This document shows positions 1 to 10,526 of a stretch of 64,000 bases of DNA, one piece after another. The position numbers and the translations under genes are program-made. The stretch covers positions 45,393,656 to 45,457,655 of the forward strand of contig OY829539.1 in assembly GCA_963691705.1 (NCBI GenBank), in the 5' to 3' direction. This DNA comes from Viola odorata. Lineage: Eukaryota; Streptophyta; Magnoliopsida; Malpighiales; Violaceae. The notes under the pieces are model-generated. The model saw nothing but the letters and a program-made list of their open reading frames with translations, was not told the DNA's origin and searched no databases. Position 1 is the first letter of the stretch. Each line of letters starts with the position of its first letter.

Positions 1-1286
1 GCAAATCATCATTTAAAGTTCTTGCAAATCTGCTGTCATCATTTAAAATTCTTGCAAATCAGATGTCATCATTTAAATTCTCACATGTATCAAATCAACA
101 TTTAAACTATCGTATGCGTTAAATCCATCATTTCTCGCATGCAATCAACTCAGCATTTAAACTTTCGTATGCGTCAAATCCATCATTTCTCGCATGCAAT
201 CTACTGTCATCATTCATTTTCCTGCACTTATCAAACTCAGCATTTAATTATCGTATGCGTAAAATTCATCATTTCTCACATGCAATCAACTGTCATCATT
301 TATTTTCCTGCACTTATCAAACTCAGCATTTAATTATAGTATGCGTAAAATTCATCATTTCTCGCATGCAATCAACTGTCATTTAAATTTGCGCGCTCAT
401 AAAATTGCTTATTTATTTCTCGAGCTATCGCTAACACTCTCACTTTGTAGGTTTTAATTTCAAGCTTCGCTCGAAAGTACGCCTTTCATTCCTTTTTATT
501 TATTCAAACGCTTTTCGTAAATATCAATCGTACGCATGATATATAGAACTGCTAGAACTAAAATCCACCCACATGAACAACGTGTTTAAAGAGTTGCTTA
601 AAATACCATGCTCATGTGATTTTTAATTCTCGCATATATTGGCTGCATGTACATGGGGACTTTCGATCCCACACCAGTTTTTCCACTTCAAAATCTATCA
701 TTTAAATATTGTACTCTGTTAGCAATCCATGATAGGTTCACATAGCAATCAATCTAATCATGCATGACCCGATGATGAAATAAGAGGGCGCTCATTCAGT
801 CTTACGGAAAATTCAGTCCCATCACGTTACGGTCAGGGATAATCAATCGATCTTGATAAACAGTAACCCCGTCCGAAAGATCTTTTTATTATTCCTGAAC
901 GGTCACGATCATAGAAAAGACTAAAGTGACGATTCCTCTGAGGGTCCCCTTTTTCAAAACGCATTTTATCAAACACCTTTTTAAACAACTCTCTCATCAA
1001 CCGGTAACCGTTTTTGGATGTGACTCGGGTGCCTAACACCTTTTCGAGACCATAATACGACCCCGAACCTTTGTCTGGGGTCCAGACCCATTTTTTGTGC
1101 CTTTAGTTTTTTACTTATTATATTTCTTATGCCATGACGATTAAGGTTCCCTAAACCTAGCAACCAAATTAGGGTGGCGACTTCATTGCATGTTGCGAGG
1201 CGTCTGTTTATGCCGAGCATCTGAAGGTCCCAAATTTCGTTGCACATTCGCAAATGACTTCTTTGTCAATTTTCGGGGGCGCGACA
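1..1286 (+). repeat. 5' LTR of the Ogre-type element (3' part only)
   Basis: This stretch matches about 11907-13107 nearly base for base and ends in the same GGGGGCGCGACA. The first 420 bases hold tandem AT-rich units built on CATCATTTCTCGCATGCAATCAACTG and related words. This copy carries one more unit of about 85 bp (around 265-350) than the 3' LTR. The U3 region, TATA box and LTR start lie left of the window. Confidence 0.9.
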
Positions 1287-1289
1287 GTT

Positions 1290-1307
1290 TGGCCACTTCA
1301 CTGGGGA
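1290..1307 (+). promoter_or_regulatory. Primer-binding site, tRNA-Arg type
   Basis: TGGCCACTTCACTGGGGA begins 4 nt after the LTR terminal CA. From memory it differs at two positions from TGGCGACTCCACTGGGGA, the tRNA-Arg-complementary PBS of Ogre elements. Its position directly behind the LTR supports priming of minus-strand DNA synthesis. Confidence 0.75.
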
Positions 1308-2644
1308 CTTTAGGGTCGGAGCCGGTTTTGTCTTTTTAGAGAGGGTAGTAGTGACGCCCTAGGACACATGTCCTAGGTAGTGTTCACCAACCCCAACTCG
1401 GATGAACCTCTAAAGCCAGTCGAAAGGTTACTCGATTTCGCAAGGAATCGGGACACTGGACGACACTTTAGGGACCTTTTCATGGTATCATCCGGGGACC
1501 GTTCAAGCCAGTTAGAGGTGTCAGAATCAGAGCCCCAGCACGTGCATCATGATTATACCTGTTTGTCGTGGCTCTATTTGTCTTGTTGGCATATTGACGT
1601 GATTTTTTCTGTTATACGAACTGCGGATTTCTTACACGTACAGGTTACTTTGCATTTAAAACTTTATTTTTGTCCCACAGGACCCGTTTTGCTCATTCAA
1701 TATGTCGGCACCTACACTACTTTCACTTGATATTTTCGGGGAACGAAGTTTCAACGATCAGGCACTATAAAGCCGAATTACCGCGTTAGAGGCTGAGTTA
1801 GAGATACAGAAAGGGGAGTTGGCCTCGATGGAATACCTTTGGCAGGAGAACTCTGATGTCCAGGATTGACACCTTCATGGGAAGACTCGGATATCAGCAA
1901 ACCTTTTCTTTTTCATGTAAACTAAGATCCCTAACTTCACCTAGTCTAGCCATTTTTGATGAATTTAGGTAGCTGGCTAGTTCACTACATCTTGTAAAAA
2001 CTTTTAATAAAGTCATACTCTTTCGGATATTTATTAAATCGCCTCAACTTTCCATTACCCCTCCAATACAAACTCAAAAAAACCATCGCAAAACAAAAAG
2101 AGAAAATCCCTCCGGGATAAAACACAATCGTCTCACCGAAGTTCCAAAAAATCAGACCAAGTATTCAAAACATCCGAGTATCGCTCACTCATGGCCATGT
2201 CTTCCTAGTTTATCACAAAAAACTCCAAGTTCATAAAAGGATTGTCGTCTCTCCCCTCGGTTGAGTTCACCAGGCGTCAGGCCCTACGTCATTTGCGAGC
2301 ATAGTGTAAAAGAGATCTTCCTAGGAGGGCGGCATTGGTTGCCCCTATTGATTTGGGTTTCGCAGATAACATCTCAGATTGCTCCACATCGTTGGAATGA
2401 ATAGAGGCTTCCTTCGCATATCATCCACAACCAGGAGATCACGTCTCTCCGACCGCCATGAAAATATCAAGTGAAAGTGTAGCAAAAAAAACGAATGAGC
2501 AACGTGGAGGCCTCGGGATTGCACATCACTTGTGTATCCTCACTTGTACTTACTCTTTTCTGTGTTTTTTCCTTTTTTCAGGTTCACGATAGCTCCTCGG
2601 AAGCACGCTACTCCACACAGGCTCCCTATAACTAGACTTCAAAA
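1308..2644 (+). other. Ogre leader with broken N-terminal ORF relic
   Basis: There is no intact gene here. An ATG at 1702 opens a frame that stops after about 23 codons; the same frame then reads a short acidic, coiled-coil-like stretch (ITALEAELEIQKGEL) to about 1869 before another stop. It resembles the start of the helical N-terminus that gag also begins with, so it may be a relic of the extra upstream ORF or of the original gag start. The rest is untranslated leader. Confidence 0.45.
1358..1377 (+). other. 20-nt near-palindrome in the Ogre leader
   Basis: CCTAGGACACATGTCCTAGG has two perfect 9-nt arms around CA. It can form an 8-bp stem with an ACAT loop, or a long duplex between two RNA molecules. 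It lies 50 nt after the primer-binding site, the place where retroviral genomes carry dimer-initiation palindromes. The function is inferred from position only. Confidence 0.6.
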
Positions 2645-4381
2645 ATGAAAATGACGGAACAGGCTAAGGCCAACGAAGCACTAACGACCAGAATAGCAGA
2701 ACTGGAAGAACAAGTTCGAACTCTGCAAACTGAAAAGGAGTGGGGTCCTTCATCAACCCAACCATCTTCTGTTCAGTGGAAGTGGCAGGATCCCTACATT
2801 AGTCCCAACCCTACAGCTGCAGTAGGTACAACCAGACAGTGTCCCCACCCATCTCGGGGCCTTTCTAACCAAGTTGCAATTTTTGGACCACCAGAAACTA
2901 AGCTTCCGGGAAGCGATCTGACACAGCCACAATCCTCTCTTGAATATTCACCGACCATAGGTTTTGGCACCATTAGTGCGAAAGGGGCCAGTATTGATCA
3001 ATTGAGCCCACTAGAGGAAAAGCTAAGGGCTATTGAAAGATATGACCCTAGGGATCCCGCCGATAAAAGCATAATGCTAGGAATTACGACGTCTCGGAAG
3101 TACAAGATTCCACAATCTGAGAGGTGCCCGGGGATTGAACGCCCCAAAACTCACCTCAAAATCCACCACGATGAAATATCTGAACGATACAAGCTCGATG
3201 AGGAAATCACACCTAACCGTTCTGATTTGAAAAATCTAGAGAAGAGGTCCGAGGAATCAGTAAAAGCTTATGCTCAGAGATGGACAGAACTAGCCGCAAG
3301 GATCTCTTCTCCTTTGGATGACAAGGAACTCCTGTCAATTTTCGCGAATACCTTCAAAGCTCCCTACTACGCTTATCTTACCCTCGGTCCGTCGAGTAGC
3401 TTCCTCGACGTGGTCCGGATTGCTGAGAGAGTAGAGCAAGAGATTAATTCCGGAAGGATCATCATTCCTACGCCAGAGGCGTTGCCTATCATAAGGAGAG
3501 ACGTTGGTTTTGTCTCTCCCCAACCTAATCACAGGCGACCTTACCCGCCACCTCCCCGTTATTGGTCACCACCACCATATCCTTCCCCATCACTATATCG
3601 ACCCACAGTTTTTTCTTTTCCACCAACGCTCGTTGCTAACAGGGCTCCCCAAAACCCTACACCATCTCTACATTTCCCATCACCCCCAACGCAAATACCG
3701 CAACTTACACAACCTAGACCATATAACCCACCAAATAAACCCAGAAACCAAGATAATCGTTGGGATCGAAGGCCACGACCACCGATTCCCATTCCTTTGG
3801 GGGAGATTTACGAGCACCTTGTGGCAGCTAAACAAATTGCACCCACCCCAATCCAACCTTTACAGCCTCCTTATCCAAATTGGTACGATCCTAATGCTAG
3901 ATGCAAATACCATGCTGAAGCTCTTGGTCACACCCTAAAAGACTGCCACGCCTTTAAGAAAAAGGTTCATCAATTACTCATATGTGGGTGGATCTCTTTC
4001 GAGGATTCAGCCGAAAGACCCGCACAACCTAGGCCCTCTAATCCACCAAAGGTGCCAAATCGAGAACCAGTGCCGCCACTCCCACTCCCCGCGGGAGAAA
4101 TCTACAAACATCTCTTGGCAGACGAGCAGATTGTGCCAATCCCGGCCCGACCTCAACAACCTCCATACCCAATTTGGTACGATCCCAACGCTACATGCGA
4201 GTATCACGCTAGAACACCGGGCCATACACTGGACGATTATTTTGCCTTTAAGAGGAAGGTAAATCATCTATTCAAAAGCGGATGGGTCTCCTTCGAGGGC
4301 TTAGCCAAAGGACCTGACACGACCATCGACCCTCTCCCAAACCGCGCCTCAGGTGGTGAAGGTTGGGCCAGTAACAAGTGA
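2645..4381 (+). CDS. Ogre/Tat gag-like protein, internally deleted and with a duplicated zinc-finger end
   Basis: The frame is 578 codons and uninterrupted. Gag packages the element RNA into particles. The N-terminus (about 1-35) is a helical, coiled-coil-like segment (MTEQAKANEALTTRIAELEE). The middle keeps a gag block ending in a motif like VKAYAQRWTELAARI (about 206-220), but about 40 residues just before it are missing, among them the aromatic segment normally found in Tat gag. A proline-rich linker follows (about 290-400). The C-terminus has two tandem copies of a block with a C-x3-H-x6-H-x4-C pattern (CKYHAEALGHTLKDC, then CEYHARTPGHTLDDY); the second has lost its last Cys to Tyr. The leader lies upstream and there is no pol downstream. 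The open frame may be recent decay rather than selection. Confidence 0.7.
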   Translation: MKMTEQAKANEALTTRIAELEEQVRTLQTEKEWGPSSTQPSSVQWKWQDPYISPNPTAAVGTTRQCPHPSRGLSNQVAIFGPPETKLPGSDLTQPQSSLEYSPTIGFGTISAKGASIDQLSPLEEKLRAIERYDPRDPADKSIMLGITTSRKYKIPQSERCPGIERPKTHLKIHHDEISERYKLDEEITPNRSDLKNLEKRSEESVKAYAQRWTELAARISSPLDDKELLSIFANTFKAPYYAYLTLGPSSSFLDVVRIAERVEQEINSGRIIIPTPEALPIIRRDVGFVSPQPNHRRPYPPPPRYWSPPPYPSPSLYRPTVFSFPPTLVANRAPQNPTPSLHFPSPPTQIPQLTQPRPYNPPNKPRNQDNRWDRRPRPPIPIPLGEIYEHLVAAKQIAPTPIQPLQPPYPNWYDPNARCKYHAEALGHTLKDCHAFKKKVHQLLICGWISFEDSAERPAQPRPSNPPKVPNREPVPPLPLPAGEIYKHLLADEQIVPIPARPQQPPYPIWYDPNATCEYHARTPGHTLDDYFAFKRKVNHLFKSGWVSFEGLAKGPDTTIDPLPNRASGGEGWASNK

Positions 4382-4986
4382 ATTTGCTGATACTGGGGGC
4401 ATGACATGGAAGGCCGAATGCATCCCCACATCAGAGCCACATTCTCCCTCGCGGTCGGAGTCGTCAATATAAATCCTACCGTGGTCAGTATAGCTTCAGA
4501 TTCCTGTAATGATGCTCCGAGAGAAGAAGAATCGTCGCCTGGTTCAGTCATTTTCGTAAAGAAGTCAGGGGAGTCGGTGTGCAATTAGACCGCCGCCACG
4601 CTTCCTGATGTCTCTTTGTAATATGTATGCATGTTTTGTTGTCTTTTATAGGAACTTGCATTCCCCTTCGGTTTAAAAATAAATAAATATATTTAACCCT
4701 CTCTTCGAGCGTCTTGTACTGTTCGCGTTTCAGGATGAACGTCGATTCAGTTTGGTTTTGATAAGCCCTATGTCTTTACCGATGAAGAAAGTATCACAAC
4801 AACTAAGAATGAGGTCAGGATTCCACGCAAATCGGTCCATTTAAGAGAAAGAGCGGAAAAAGGAGATAGTCCCTCATCAGGAGAAGTCTTGGGGGCAAGC
4901 AACGAAGTTCAAAGGGATGTTGATCCAAAAACACAAGACTCAAACGCACGCCATAGTCGAGCCTGCGACTTTAAACCAGGGCACTT

Positions 4987-5004
4987 CGTGGGAGGCAACC
5001 CACG
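4987..5004 (+). other. Stem-loop CGTGGG-AGGCAA-CCCACG
   Basis: A perfect 6-bp stem closes the 6-nt loop AGGCAA. The same loop with stem CATGGG/CCCATG occurs in both Athila elements (on -) about 41 nt past the pol stop. The second base pair is G-C here and A-T there, so both partners changed together. Confidence 0.6.
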
Positions 5005-5104
5005 CGTTCTTTTCAATTATTCTATCTTTCGTTAATTGTAAAATTCAACATCTCGGGATACCTTTTCCCTATGAATTTACTATTTAACTATCTCTTCGTT
5101 TCAG

Positions 5105-5376
5105 TGCAACGAGGCTTGTAAACTTGGGGGCAAGCGAATGAAGTGACGACCAAAAGAAGGCGTTGAAAAATGTCAAAGCTCATTTTTTTCAAGGAAGTTA
5201 TCCTTTATGTTTACAATTTTCCCTTTCGTAAATTACGTTTCTGTAAATTATGGTCTCGCAATTTATGTTTCCGTAATTTTACATTTCAGGTGCAACGAGA
5301 CTTGTAAACTTAGGGGCAAGCGAGTGAAGTAACGACCAAAGGAAGGCGTTGAAAAATGTCAAAGCTCATTTTTCAG
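5105..5376 (+). repeat. Two direct repeats of about 85 bp, spaced 186 bp
   Basis: GTGCAACGAGGCTTGTAAAC (5105) recurs as GTGCAACGAGACTTGTAAAC (5291). Similarity continues through GGCGTTGAAAAATGTCAAAG and then fades into T-rich sequence. It is a local duplication inside the element's untranslated region. Confidence 0.7.
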
Positions 5377-7547
5377 GGAAGTTGTCCTTTTACATTTTTG
5401 CAATTTCCGTTTCTGCAATTTACCTTTCCGTAATTTATGTTTTCGCGAGTTACACTTCCACGATTTTTAAACTTCGACAATTTATGTTGTTGCAAGAGTG
5501 TGTGCGTCATGTTGGCTAAAATCCTTAGTTTCCTCAAAATTTTCTCTTTATACATGTGCAACTTGGGCTAAAAAAAAAAGGGGAAAGGGGAGAACAAAAA
5601 TCCCACGTTTTGAACTTTTTTTTTCTCTAGCATATTCATCACTTTATCATGACACGGATAACTTGTGCGCTCATTAGAAATTATATGAAACATGCATGAT
5701 CTTGTCTGTTAGCTCTTATATCCACGGTTTGCTCCGACGTATACAATCACAAAACATATCCCTGTGAGTATTTTGGGCCTTCACGCCTTGTTTCTTTCAT
5801 GAGCGTAAGTGCCTAACTAGGTACTAGTTGAATTCGCATAATATCCAGGGTACATGTGCAATTAGACATGGGATAGCAATAAAATGACGTGGGACTTTTA
5901 CGATCTTCTCCATTTATTTATTTATTTATTTTTCGTTTCTTCCCTCTTTCCACCATATATGGCATCACTCCCCAAACCTTCACTATCACTCATACCCCGG
6001 GAGCCAAAGAGCAATTTCAGCTAAAATGGCCAGCCGGAAGCATGAGCACGTCAAGTCCAAGAACACGATGAAGGAGACGGAAAAGGTCACCAGGAGATCG
6101 CTAAGGACCATCACCAAAGAAGCAGCAACGACAAAGGTCGAGGCCTCAAGACAGAAGGGGAAGAGATCAAGACGAAGGTTGTGCTTGCTCTGCTCTGATG
6201 CATTCAAATCAAAAAGAAAAAAGAGAAAAAAAAAGAAGAAAAGAAAAAAGAAAAAAGAATCAAAAGAAAAAGAAGAAAGAGAGAATCAAAAGAAAAAAAA
6301 AAAGAGGGAAAAAAAGAGAGAGAAATGCTCAGAGACATTCGAAGAATACACACAATCGAAGAGCCAAATCAAGCACAACCCGAGGACAACTCGATTCGAG
6401 AAATCTCGAAGAAAAATTTCCCCAGTGAACTCGAGCAAAAAGGCCCAAGGCCAACTCGAGAAATCTCAAAACAAGCCTCCCCAGTGAGGGCCTGAGAAGA
6501 AAAAGGGCCCAAGGTCAACCCTTGCAGCAGATCGCGAAGAGAACAGTGACGACACTCCCCAGTGAAGACTTGAGCAAAGGGCCCCTGGCCAACCGAAAAG
6601 CACCCCCAGCAAGGATCCCAGAGCTCACGCACTCTGTCCAGAAAGCATCCCCAGCAAAAAGCGAAAGAACTCGCACACCTCGCTCTCATCAAGGCCAATC
6701 AGCAAAGCATCACTCATCAAAAGCCTTCCAACTCCTCAACAAAGCAATCTTTTCCCAAAACAAGCTCCTTTCCGGACATTGCATGTCCTTTCATTCTTTT
6801 CCGTAAAACTCCTATCGATTATTAGAACGCCCATGCATGTGCATCTTCATTTGAAGTCTATTCACTCGGATTGATATTGCGAATTGAAAATTATGTATCA
6901 TGTTAGTTGCATCTTTATGAGCATAAAACACTTAACCTTGTTTCAGAGCATGAGTGCAAACACTAATATCAGGTGAGGATTGCTTACGGCTGCAAATTGT
7001 GGGAAAGTCTTGTCCTTGAGGTCGTTATTTCTTGAACAAGACGTAGACGCTATCTAGACTTAAATCAATCATGTTCCTATAACGAAAAATGAACGAACAT
7101 TTTTATCCAAAAGGAGAAAAAAGGTTTGAATTTATGTTCTTAAATGAAGAAATCATTTTCATTCCAAACAAAAAACTTGGGGGCAAGCCATGGGTTAAAT
7201 GTAAGAATATTTAGGTCAATTGCTCTCTCCTTTTTTCCATCTATCGCTGCTTTGTATTTGCTTCCTTTCAATTTGCAGGATACAGATATGCTCCAGTAAA
7301 ATCTCAACCATGGGTCTTCGATGACAACATCGATGTAAATCCCTCACCATCTTGGATTTTCATCAAAATCCAATCAAACGGAGCACGTTACCACTCCCAA
7401 ATCAACCTCGTGCGGTGGATCACGCTCCCTCACATTCAAATCAACTTCGCGTGACGGATCACGCTCCCTCACGGTCGACCACTCTCCATTTCAATTCATA
7501 CGGTAAGTTCAAGGTAAGACTCGCTTTCCCTCTACACCTTGTCATTT

Positions 7548-8990
7548 AAAAAGTTGTGTTCAGGTCACGTCCCCATATCTTGTCTGTCTAGCGTTGTGTT
7601 CAGGTCACGTCCCCACATCGTATCTTAAAAAGTTGTGTTCAGGTCACGTCCCCACATCTTGTCTGTCTAGCGTTGTGTTCAGGTCACGTCCCCACATCGT
7701 GTCTTAAAAAGTTGTGTTCAGGTCACGTCCCCACATCTTCTCTGTCTAGCGTTGTGTTCAGGTCACATCCCCACATCGTGTCTTAAAAAGTTGTGTTCAG
7801 GTCACGTCCCCACATCTTCTCTGTCTAGCGTTGTGTTCAGGTCACGTCCCCACATCGTGTCTTAAAAAGTTGTGTTCAGGTCACGTCCCCACATCTTGTC
7901 TGTCTAGCGTTGTGTTCAGGTCACGTCCCCACATCGTGTCTTAAAAAGTTGTGTTCAGGTCACGTCCCCACGTCTTGTCTGTCTAGCGTTGTGTTCAGGT
8001 CACGTCCCCACATTGTGTCTTAAAAAGTTATGTTCAGGTCACGTCCCCACATCTTGTCTGTCTAGCGTTGTGTTCAGGTCACATCCCCACATCGTGTCTT
8101 AAAAAGTTGTGTTCAGGTCACATCCCCACATCTTGTCTGTCTAGCGTTGTGTTCAGGTCACGTCCCCACATCGTGTCTTAAAAAGTTGTGTTCAGTTCAC
8201 GTCCCCACATCTTGTCTGTCTAGCGTTGTGTTCAGGTCACGTCCCCACATCGTGTCATTTAAAAAGTTATGTTCAGGTCATGTCCCCACATCTTGTCTGT
8301 CTAGCGTTGTGTTCAGGTCACGTCCCCACATCGTGTCGTAAAAAGTTGTGTTCAGGTCACGTCCCCACATCGTGTCATTTAAAAAGTTATGTCCCTACAC
8401 CATATCTTGTCATCGTGTCTTAAAAAGTTGTGTTCAGGTCACGTCCCCACATCTTGTCTGTCTAGCGTTGTGTTCAGGTCACGTCCCCACATCGTGTCTT
8501 AAAAAGTTGTGTTCAGGTCACGTCCCCACATCTTGTCTGTCTAGCGTTGTGTTCAGGTCACATCCCCACATCGTGTCTTAAAAAGTTGTGTTCAGGTCAC
8601 ATCCCCACATCTTGTCTGTCTAGCGTTGTGTTCAGGTCACGTCCCCACATCGTGTCTTAAAAAGTTGTGTTCAGTTCACGTCCCCACATCTTGTCTGTCT
8701 AGCGTTGTGTTCAGGTCACGTCCCCACATCGTGTCATTTAAAAAGTTATGTTCAGGTCATGTCCCCACATCTTGTCTGTCTAGCGTTGTGTTCAGGTCAC
8801 ATCCCCACATCGTGTTGTTAATGTCATGTTTGGTCACGTCCGCTCGTGTCGTCTGATAATGTTGTGTCTGGTCACGTCCGCACATGTTGTCTGTTAAGCG
8901 TTGTAAAGGGTCACGTCCCCACATCGTGTTGTTAATGTCATGTCTGGTCACGTCCGCACATGTCATCTGTTAATATTGTGTCAGGTCACG
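7548..8990 (+). repeat. 79-bp dimeric tandem array (satellite-like) in the Ogre 3' region
   Basis: The unit is two related monomers of 40 and 39 bp. Both start GTTGTGTTCAGGTCACGTCC; one ends in CTTGTCTGTCTAGC and the other in CGTGTCTTAAAAA. The phase is strict for the first units (starts at 7551, 7630, 7709, 7788). About 16 dimers run to about 8820, followed by degenerate copies to about 8990. One unit near 8380-8420 is disrupted. Short open frames inside the array are repeat artefacts. Confidence 0.95.
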
Positions 8991-9493
8991 TCCCTACACC
9001 ATATCTTGAAAATTCATAAACAGTCACCCCAAATATCAAATCAACATCAGGGCGAAGGTATGTTACCGTCATTCAATATCCGAGCGAAGGACATCCGAAT
9101 CAGCAGTTCTCCTCCTCCCAGAGTGACATCAACTATCTCCTCCCAGAGCGACATCAACCAACTATATCCTCCCAGAGTAACATCCATGAACAACATCATC
9201 AATTTTGTAGACACTTTTTAATCCCGAGTGACATCAATCAACTATCTTCTCCCAGAGCGACATCAATTAATCTCCTCCTTCCAGAGCGACATCAATCGAT
9301 CTCCTCCTCCCAGAGCGACATCAATCAACTCCTCCCAGAGTGATATCCACGGCCGACATCATCAATTTTGTAAAAACACCTTTAATCCCCAGTGACAGCA
9401 TCAATCAATCTCCTCCTCCTAGGGCGACATCAATCAACTACCTCCTCCCAGAGCGACATCATCACCGTAAGCTGGAGGTAAGACCTGCTGTGT
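8991..9493 (+). repeat. Short tandem repeats (about 30 bp) before the Ogre polypurine tract
   Basis: From about 9110 to 9460 the words CTCCTCCCAGAGCGACATCA and CAATCAAC alternate at roughly 25-35 bp spacing with substitutions and indels. No gene is visible. Confidence 0.8.
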
Positions 9494-9594
9494 CGCCAAA
9501 ATTCGGATATATAGGGGCAACTGTCTTTACTGCTTATCAAATAATTCGATAAGACAGTAAAGAGGGGGCAACTGTTGATACCCGAATTTTGACG
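9494..9594 (+). other. Long imperfect inverted repeat spanning the PPT and LTR start
   Basis: The inner arms are TCTTTACTGCTTATC (9524-9538) and its complement with one bulged base (9548-9563). The outer arms are CGCCAAAATTCGGATAT (9494-9510) and ATACCCGAATTTTGACG (9578-9594), complementary at 15 of 17. GGGGCAACTGT occurs twice, at 9514 and at the true PPT/LTR junction (9565). The right outer arm is LTR sequence and the left outer arm is internal. Confidence 0.7.
9559..9572 (+). promoter_or_regulatory. Polypurine tract of the Ogre element
   Basis: AAAGAGGGGGCAAC lies directly in front of the LTR TG at 9573. A purine run here primes plus-strand DNA synthesis in LTR elements. Confidence 0.8.
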
Positions 9595-10260
9595 CCATTT
9601 TCACTTAATTTTAGCATTTCTGTTATTTAGTTAATTTACAGTCATTTTCAGTTGGTTTACTGTCGCTAGCATTTCTAGGTGTTTTGTTGCGTTTTAGCAT
9701 CGTCATTATCATCGTCAGCGTTCGACATAGCATTTTTAATTTTCTGTCACGTATTTTCATTATTATTATCATTATTATTTTTATCCTTAAAAATCGCATT
9801 TTTAACTATTCGGCAGTCATTTGCTAGTTTTTTCTTCGTTTTAGGACATCTCATGATTTTTAGGATTTTTAGTATTTTAGTGCATTTTTTAGTATTTTTA
9901 TTTTTTATTATTATTATTTTCGTTCGAACTTTTATTGGACCCGAGTAAGTTCGCTCGGACAATAGCTTGACTTTGAAATGTTTTCCATCAATTAGTTGCT
10001 AGCTTTTCTTTCCGCTCGCAATGATCTACATCGTTTAGTGTAATTTTCGGCGTAACGTCATTATTTTTCCGTCCGAACGTTTCACATTTTTGGACGAGAA
10101 AATAAACACCTTAAATGAAAAATTCTCATCATTCGCTGTAGACGGTTAAACTCGTCGTATTTTTCTCTACGCATTGGTACCTTCGGCTCGAAAAGTCAGA
10201 ACGTTTGCCCGTAGGACTCGGTTCGAGGCCATTTAAATAAGACTTAAAGGGCTCTTGATC

Positions 10261-10310
10261 TCAACCGTTGATCTGGTCAACCAAGTAAAGTCAACCAGAT
10301 CAACGGTTGA
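10261..10310 (+). promoter_or_regulatory. 17-bp perfect inverted repeat in the Ogre U3
   Basis: TCAACCGTTGATCTGGT (10261-10277) and its exact complement (10294-10310) flank a 16-nt spacer, about 210 bp upstream of the TATA box. It could be a cruciform or hairpin, or a paired binding site; the role is unknown. Confidence 0.7.
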
Positions 10311-10518
10311 CAATTTAATGTGCATGATGCACATGAACAGTGCCAAAGAACACGCAGCAGAGTCGACCACGGGGCTACTTGCTCCCATCGCGTCCTAGCT
10401 CGAGCCCGTCGCTTCCTATCCCGTTCAGCCATCATCACACCCTACCCCTAGCCCCGCCAGCACGATGAGTCGGCCACCATGCGCAGCCACGCCCTCCAAA
10501 CGCCACACGACTTCGGCC

Positions 10519-10526
10519 TATAAATA
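10519..10526 (+). promoter_or_regulatory. Ogre LTR TATA box
   Basis: TATAAATA lies in a GC-richer stretch about 950 bp into the LTR, suggesting transcription starts near 10550. That would leave about 2.5 kb of R plus U5, unusually long. Confidence 0.55.

Larger units (their letters stand above)
4382..7547 (+). other. Ogre internal region without pol
   Basis: No polymerase domain is readable in any frame. The motif CTTGGGGGCAAG occurs at 4888-4899, 5123-5134 and 7176-7187. A stem-loop lies at 4987-5004. A block of about 85 bp starting GTGCAACGAG is repeated 186 bp apart (5105 and 5291). From 6205 to 6330 the + strand is almost pure A/G. A frame of 153 codons at 6026-6487 reads through this tract as Lys/Glu/Arg-rich low complexity, and I do not regard it as a gene. 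Confidence 0.6.

Noticed and set aside
1380..1730. A 116-codon frame behind the Ogre PBS
   Set aside because: It starts at GTG, has no ATG context, and resembles no retroelement protein.
6026..6487. A 153-codon Lys/Arg/Glu-rich frame
   Set aside because: It reads through an A/G-only tract; composition explains it and no domain is present.
8147..8966. Several open frames of 64-77 codons on both strands
   Set aside because: They arise because the tandem unit lacks stops in some frames; the translations are the same few residues repeated.
7548..8990. Regularly spaced repeats that could suggest a CRISPR array
   Set aside because: The repeats are contiguous 39/40-bp monomers without unique spacers, inside a plant LTR element, and there are no cas genes.
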